A DNA stretch of 64,000 nucleotides from Pseudomonadales bacterium (GTDB lineage Bacteria; Pseudomonadota; Gammaproteobacteria; Pseudomonadales; Azotimanducaceae), in contig WLWP01000001.1 in assembly GCA_012103505.1 (NCBI GenBank), positions 2,294,001-2,358,000 of the forward strand, read 5' to 3'. Positions 60,594 through 64,000 of the stretch are shown here, in pieces. Every line of letters begins with the position of its first letter. The first letter of the stretch is position 1. The notes beneath the pieces were generated by a model. It was given only the letters and a program-made list of their open reading frames with translations, made no database searches and was not told the DNA's origin. The translations under genes were made by a program, and so were the position numbers.

Positions 60594-60618
60594 TATCGCC
60601 AGATTAAATCTGGCGATA
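60594..60618 (+). promoter_or_regulatory. Intergenic hairpin
   Basis: TATCGCCAGAT at 60594-60604 and ATCTGGCGATA at 60608-60618 form a perfect 11-bp stem with a 3-nt loop. No T-run follows, so a processing or stabilising hairpin between two co-directional genes is more likely than a terminator. Confidence 0.6.
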
Positions 60619-60640
60619 CGCCCTCAAAGGAGCCATCGAG

Positions 60641-61786
60641 ATGACTTACGCAGGCGATCGCACGATCTACGACGCGGACAGTCATCTCATGGAGCTGCCA
60701 GATTTTCTCAGCCGCAACGCTGATCAAAAAACAAAGTCGTTGCTACCCGACTTAGGCGCCCTACTCGTTGGTACTTTTGATGCGGAAGCGTACGCGAACT
60801 TGGATCGCCATCCCGAGGAGTATGCGAACAAGCTCGCCAGTATGGGTGATGCTCTAACAAAGGGACCCAAATGGCATGAAGCACTAGGCGCCTTTAATGG
60901 TGACGAACGTGGTCGCGCCCTCAACCTACTGGGATTTAAGCAGCAAATTATCTTTTCCTCTTTCTGTGCGCGCCTAATATTCGCAGCTTCAGACGATCAG
61001 CTCGCCTATGGCGCAGCCGCGGCTCACAATCGATCGATGGCAGAGTTTTGCTGCCAGGATGAACGCTTGATGGGCATCGCAATGGTGCCGCTACAGGACG
61101 TGAAGAGAGCACTGACTGAAATCAACCACGCGATCGAACTTGGCCTCGCCGGTGTTTGGATCGCGGCAGATGCTCCAGGTGGTCGCTCACCTGGGCACTC
61201 GGAACACAATGCAATTTGGTCCAAGCTTGCTGAAGCCGGTCTGCCGTTCATCCAGCACGTGGGCAGCGCGCCGCTCGCGATTGAAGACGAATGGCTCAAC
61301 GACGGCCAGCCGAACTCAGTCTCTGCTCGCGGGGGTGCCGAGGTCATCGGCAGTAAGGATTTGACGGTGATTCACCATGCCAGTCACAAATTCCTATCGA
61401 CACTCATTCTCGATGGCGTGCTGGAAGCACATCCAACACTCAAGGGCGGGATCATCGAAATCGGCGCGGGCTGGGTACCAGATATGTTGCGGCGCTTAGA
61501 CCATGCCACACAGATTTGGGCCAAATCAGAGCCTCAGTTAGCCAGAATGAAAAGGCTGCCCAGTGCACAAGCACGCGATCAATTGCGGTTTACGCCCTAC
61601 CCGTTCGAAGATGTTGCCCAGCTTGTTTCAGAATCTAGCCCAGAACTCTATATGTTCTCATCAGACTATCCGCACGCCGAAGGGGGAAGAGATCCCATTG
61701 GTCGATTTACGAAGACGACAGCGGCATTGTCACCAGACGAACAGACGCGTTTTTTCAGCCAGAATTTTCTCGACCTTTATTCATAG
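60641..61786 (+). CDS. Metal-dependent amidohydrolase (amidohydrolase_2 family)
   Basis: A 381-residue TIM-barrel hydrolase of the ACMSD-like amidohydrolase family. The first metal motif is DADSHLME near residues 10-17, a His in FIQHVGSAP near 205, a His pair in VIHHASHKF near 247, and the terminal Asp in MFSSDYPHAEG near 348. Members decarboxylate or hydrolyse cyclic or aromatic acids. It follows the serine hydrolase gene by 60 nt and probably shares its transcript. The substrate is unknown. Confidence 0.9.
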   Translation: MTYAGDRTIYDADSHLMELPDFLSRNADQKTKSLLPDLGALLVGTFDAEAYANLDRHPEEYANKLASMGDALTKGPKWHEALGAFNGDERGRALNLLGFKQQIIFSSFCARLIFAASDDQLAYGAAAAHNRSMAEFCCQDERLMGIAMVPLQDVKRALTEINHAIELGLAGVWIAADAPGGRSPGHSEHNAIWSKLAEAGLPFIQHVGSAPLAIEDEWLNDGQPNSVSARGGAEVIGSKDLTVIHHASHKFLSTLILDGVLEAHPTLKGGIIEIGAGWVPDMLRRLDHATQIWAKSEPQLARMKRLPSAQARDQLRFTPYPFEDVAQLVSESSPELYMFSSDYPHAEGGRDPIGRFTKTTAALSPDEQTRFFSQNFLDLYS

Positions 61787-61825
61787 TCAGATCGTCGCCG
61801 CGCTAAGCCAACCGAAACCAAATCG

Positions 61826-63373
61826 CTACTGATTCGCCCCAGCGAGACTTGGCGAATCAACCGGCTGGACTTTAACAATCTTGCTACCGCCTTCATGCTC
61901 GAGCAGTAGATAGATAAGACCGCGACGATCAATCTCGACATCTCGAATTCGGGATAGGTCAGCAATTAGAGTTTCCTGCTCCACTAGCTCGCCGTCCACG
62001 ATTTTCACGCGAACAAAGTCAGCCGCCTTTAACGTCCCCACCAACATGTCATCTTGCCAGGCGGGAAAAGCGTCACCACGGTAGAAGACAAAGCTTGAAA
62101 CCGCCGGTGACGGTGTCCAGTCAACAACGGGTTGTTCGATATCGGAGAGTTCAACTTCACTCTCTTGGCGTCCATGTGCAACTTCAGAACCGTTGTAATT
62201 CTGTCCTTTGGAGAAAAGTGGCCAGCCGTAGTTTTTGCCAGGTTTCAGTAGATTTATCTCATCCCCACCACGAGGTCCGTGCTCGGTTCCCCAAAGCTCT
62301 CTTGTATTAGATTCAAATTTGAGTCCTTGGGGACTGCGATGGCCGTAGCTCCAGATCGACTGTAGTGCTGACTCATGACCTGTAAACGGGTTATCGGTCG
62401 GGATGCGTCCATCGTCGTGCAGTCGATGTATTTTACCGTCGGGAAACGCAAGGTTTTGGATGGCGTCCCGGTTACGCATGCCAACACTGAAAAACACGTA
62501 ACCTTCTGGATCAAAGGTTGTGCGCCCGCCAGAAGCAACATCCGAACTTGCGCCATAGTGTTCAACGTCAGCTTGCCAAATCACTTCTTCGTTGATCCAA
62601 GCGCCATCCTTGATTCGCCCTCTGACGATGCGGTTCATGGATACTGATCGATCTACTTTGCGGCTGAGTGCATTGCAATCTTCACAGCGATCGGTGTGAT
62701 GCAAGTAAATCCAGCCGTTCTCCGCATAATTTGGATGCACTGCGACATCTAACAGCCAACCTTGACCGTAAAAGAGGCCACCCCCACCTTTGCGACCAGC
62801 ATCGAACACGTCAGGCGTCCCGGTAATAAAGTCGGACTTCTCTCCTTCCGGAGAAATTATTCGCAGACCACGCATTTTTTCTGTGAGGAGGAGGGAGCCG
62901 TCAGGGAGAGCCGCGATCGAATACGGCAGTGGATCAAGCCCATCCACCAACGTTTCCACAACAATCGTGTACTTCTCTGTTGCGATCGGTTCTTCTGGCA
63001 GCGCCAAATCGCTATTGAGGTTGAACTCCGAGTACAACAGCCCATCCCTATTTTCAGGGATCCAAAGCGCCATGCTCTTAAGTTCTTGCTCGGTGAACAC
63101 ATCTCCCCAGGCTGGCATACCGGCTTGCGGAAACCCTTTGCTCACGCTGTTAGTCAACTCGGTCATCGAATCACCATGTGCCAGCTCAAGCCCGACCAAC
63201 GCCGTGCCTTGTGCTGAACCCTGCATGCGCTCACCGTGGCAGACTGCACAATTTTCCTGAAACACTTTATCGATGGTACGAATTCCAGACAGGACGGGAT
63301 CTTGGGCGAACCCCGGAACGCTAAGACCAAGTAGAACGATTAAAATTGCGACTTGAGTTTGGTTTCCCATCAC
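61826..63373 (-). CDS. Cytochrome c / PQQ-dependent sugar dehydrogenase fusion
   Basis: A periplasmic oxidoreductase of 515 residues. After a signal peptide (about 1-23), an N-terminal cytochrome c domain (about 30-110) carries the heme site CAVCH near 38-42. Residues about 130-500 form a beta-propeller of the glucose/sorbosone dehydrogenase family, with ALPDGSLLLTEKMRGLRII, SPQGLKFESNTRELWGTEHGPRGGDEINLL and a C-terminal SSFVFYRGDAFPAWQDDMLVGTLKAA. It would oxidise an alcohol or sugar with PQQ and pass electrons to heme. No PQQ synthesis genes are nearby. Confidence 0.9.
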   Translation of the reverse strand: MMGNQTQVAILIVLLGLSVPGFAQDPVLSGIRTIDKVFQENCAVCHGERMQGSAQGTALVGLELAHGDSMTELTNSVSKGFPQAGMPAWGDVFTEQELKSMALWIPENRDGLLYSEFNLNSDLALPEEPIATEKYTIVVETLVDGLDPLPYSIAALPDGSLLLTEKMRGLRIISPEGEKSDFITGTPDVFDAGRKGGGGLFYGQGWLLDVAVHPNYAENGWIYLHHTDRCEDCNALSRKVDRSVSMNRIVRGRIKDGAWINEEVIWQADVEHYGASSDVASGGRTTFDPEGYVFFSVGMRNRDAIQNLAFPDGKIHRLHDDGRIPTDNPFTGHESALQSIWSYGHRSPQGLKFESNTRELWGTEHGPRGGDEINLLKPGKNYGWPLFSKGQNYNGSEVAHGRQESEVELSDIEQPVVDWTPSPAVSSFVFYRGDAFPAWQDDMLVGTLKAADFVRVKIVDGELVEQETLIADLSRIRDVEIDRRGLIYLLLEHEGGSKIVKVQPVDSPSLAGANQ

Positions 63374-63425
63374 TATCTCCAGACGTGTACGATCAGCTTA
63401 CTACGAGAACCAATAGGAAGGGCAG

Positions 63426-64000
63426 GATGAAATCTTTTGCAGAGAGCGCTTTGCTGGCAGCCATGATATGCGCAAGTTCGACAGCGTGGGCGGAGGGTGC
63501 GTGCAAACCATCCCCATGGGGAGCGGATGACCAGGTAGGAAACGCCAACCTGATTACGCAGTCTTCAGTCCTCGACGCTGCCAACTTAATCCGCACCGGC
63601 AAGACTTACAGCCTTGGTATCACCATCGATTCATCAACACCCGCGTTCGCGCCACGCGGCTTGTCTCTGCAAGTCGTCCAGCCCGGTCAACAGGAGAGCG
63701 CACGCCCAAACGTCGGCATGACTTACAACGATGACATCTTTCAAGGCTGGTTTGGTATCGGCAGTCAGCTAGATGGGTTAGGACACCTGGGTTTCGAAGG
63801 CATGTACTACAACTGTAACCATGCCCACGACTTTGCTGATATCGGCGGTCTAAAGAAGCTCGGTATCGAAAACGTGCCCCCACTTGTCGCTCGTGGTGTG
63901 GTCCTTGATATAGCGGGACACTTTGGCAAGACTCATATGGATGCCGGTGAGCATTTCAGCGTCGCCGACATGGAAGCCGTCATCAAGAAACAGAACACCC
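63426..64000 (+). CDS. Cyclase-family protein (kynurenine formamidase-like), partial
   Basis: The reading frame is open from ATG 63426 to the end of the window, with no stop, so the gene is cut off. GGAAGGGCAGG lies just upstream. It has a signal peptide (about 1-22, ending AWA). The mature N-terminus has PWGADDQVGNANLIT, then a GSQLDGLGHLG segment near residues 113-123 with the His and Asp expected in the metal site of this hydrolase family (formerly DUF/Cyclase). The family includes kynurenine formamidase, isatin hydrolase and other lactam or amide hydrolases. It is divergent from the PQQ dehydrogenase gene, 52 nt apart. Confidence 0.88.

Noticed and set aside
62762-63260. Two overlapping plus-strand frames of about 150 codons inside the cytochrome/PQQ dehydrogenase gene
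   Set aside because: They are antisense shadows; the minus-strand frame has the heme motif and family signatures.
1-64000. CRISPR arrays, tRNA or rRNA genes, insertion sequences, prophage genes
   Set aside because: I scanned for spaced direct repeats, cloverleaf-like segments, transposases and phage proteins and saw none that I could support.

Overview
The window looks like a chromosomal segment of a free-living, probably marine, aerobic gammaproteobacterium of intermediate GC content. The signs are a PEP-CTERM protein, a large TonB-dependent receptor, a ferredoxin-linked 2-oxoacid oxidoreductase, and many acyl-CoA, P450, amidohydrolase and SDR genes typical of oligotrophic marine lineages. 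No rRNA, tRNA, CRISPR array, prophage or insertion sequence was recognised, and no gap between genes exceeds 300 bases. The genus cannot be fixed from the sequence alone.

Positions 1-16174 hold the end of a PEP-CTERM protein, a small membrane protein, an AraC-type regulator with a degenerate receiver domain, and a complete Tad/Flp pilus operon. The order is flp pilin, TadV/CpaA peptidase, a winged-helix AAA+ ATPase, CpaB, the CpaC secretin, a small lipoprotein, TadG-, TadE- and TadF-like pseudopilins, CpaE/TadZ, CpaF/TadA, TadB, TadC, TadD, a small secreted protein, and a membrane protein with an FHA-like N-terminus and TPR-like C-terminus. Two genes in this operon (secretin and tadE) are broken by apparent single-base deletions. 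A paralogue of the FHA-like/TPR protein lies about 5 kb further on, at 21103-22713.

Positions 16250-31078 hold a sterol-desaturase-like hydroxylase, a small secreted protein, a TonB-dependent receptor behind a 17-bp palindrome, an acyl-CoA ligase/P450 pair, uvrB, an Ala/Glu-rich acidic protein and a KorA/KorB pair.

Positions 31269-40635 hold a FadR-type GntR regulator with two candidate operators in front of it. It is followed by an RND adaptor, an RND pump and a MATE transporter, then a Gfo/Idh/MocA oxidoreductase, a glycine-zipper lipoprotein and an acyl-CoA dehydrogenase.

Positions 40697-51519 hold two divergent operons separated by only 44 bp. The leftward one encodes a DUF3445 (heme-dependent oxidative N-demethylase-like) protein, a beta-propeller amidohydrolase, an M81/MlrC peptidase and an SDR. 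The rightward one encodes an LLM flavin oxidoreductase, an MFS transporter, an alpha/beta hydrolase and an SDR. Together they look like a catabolic module for an amide- or N-alkyl-containing compound (inference). A stand-alone GTP cyclohydrolase II follows.

Positions 51592-64000 hold a VanZ-like fusion protein, a compact tryptophan-tryptophylquinone amine dehydrogenase operon (heavy chain, light chain, cytochrome c) without adjacent maturation genes, an orphan TrpF-like protein, an enoyl-CoA hydratase, a nicotinate phosphoribosyltransferase-like protein, an AsmA-like protein, a beta-lactamase-family serine hydrolase, a metal-dependent amidohydrolase, a cytochrome c/PQQ sugar dehydrogenase fusion and the start of a cyclase-family protein that runs off the window.
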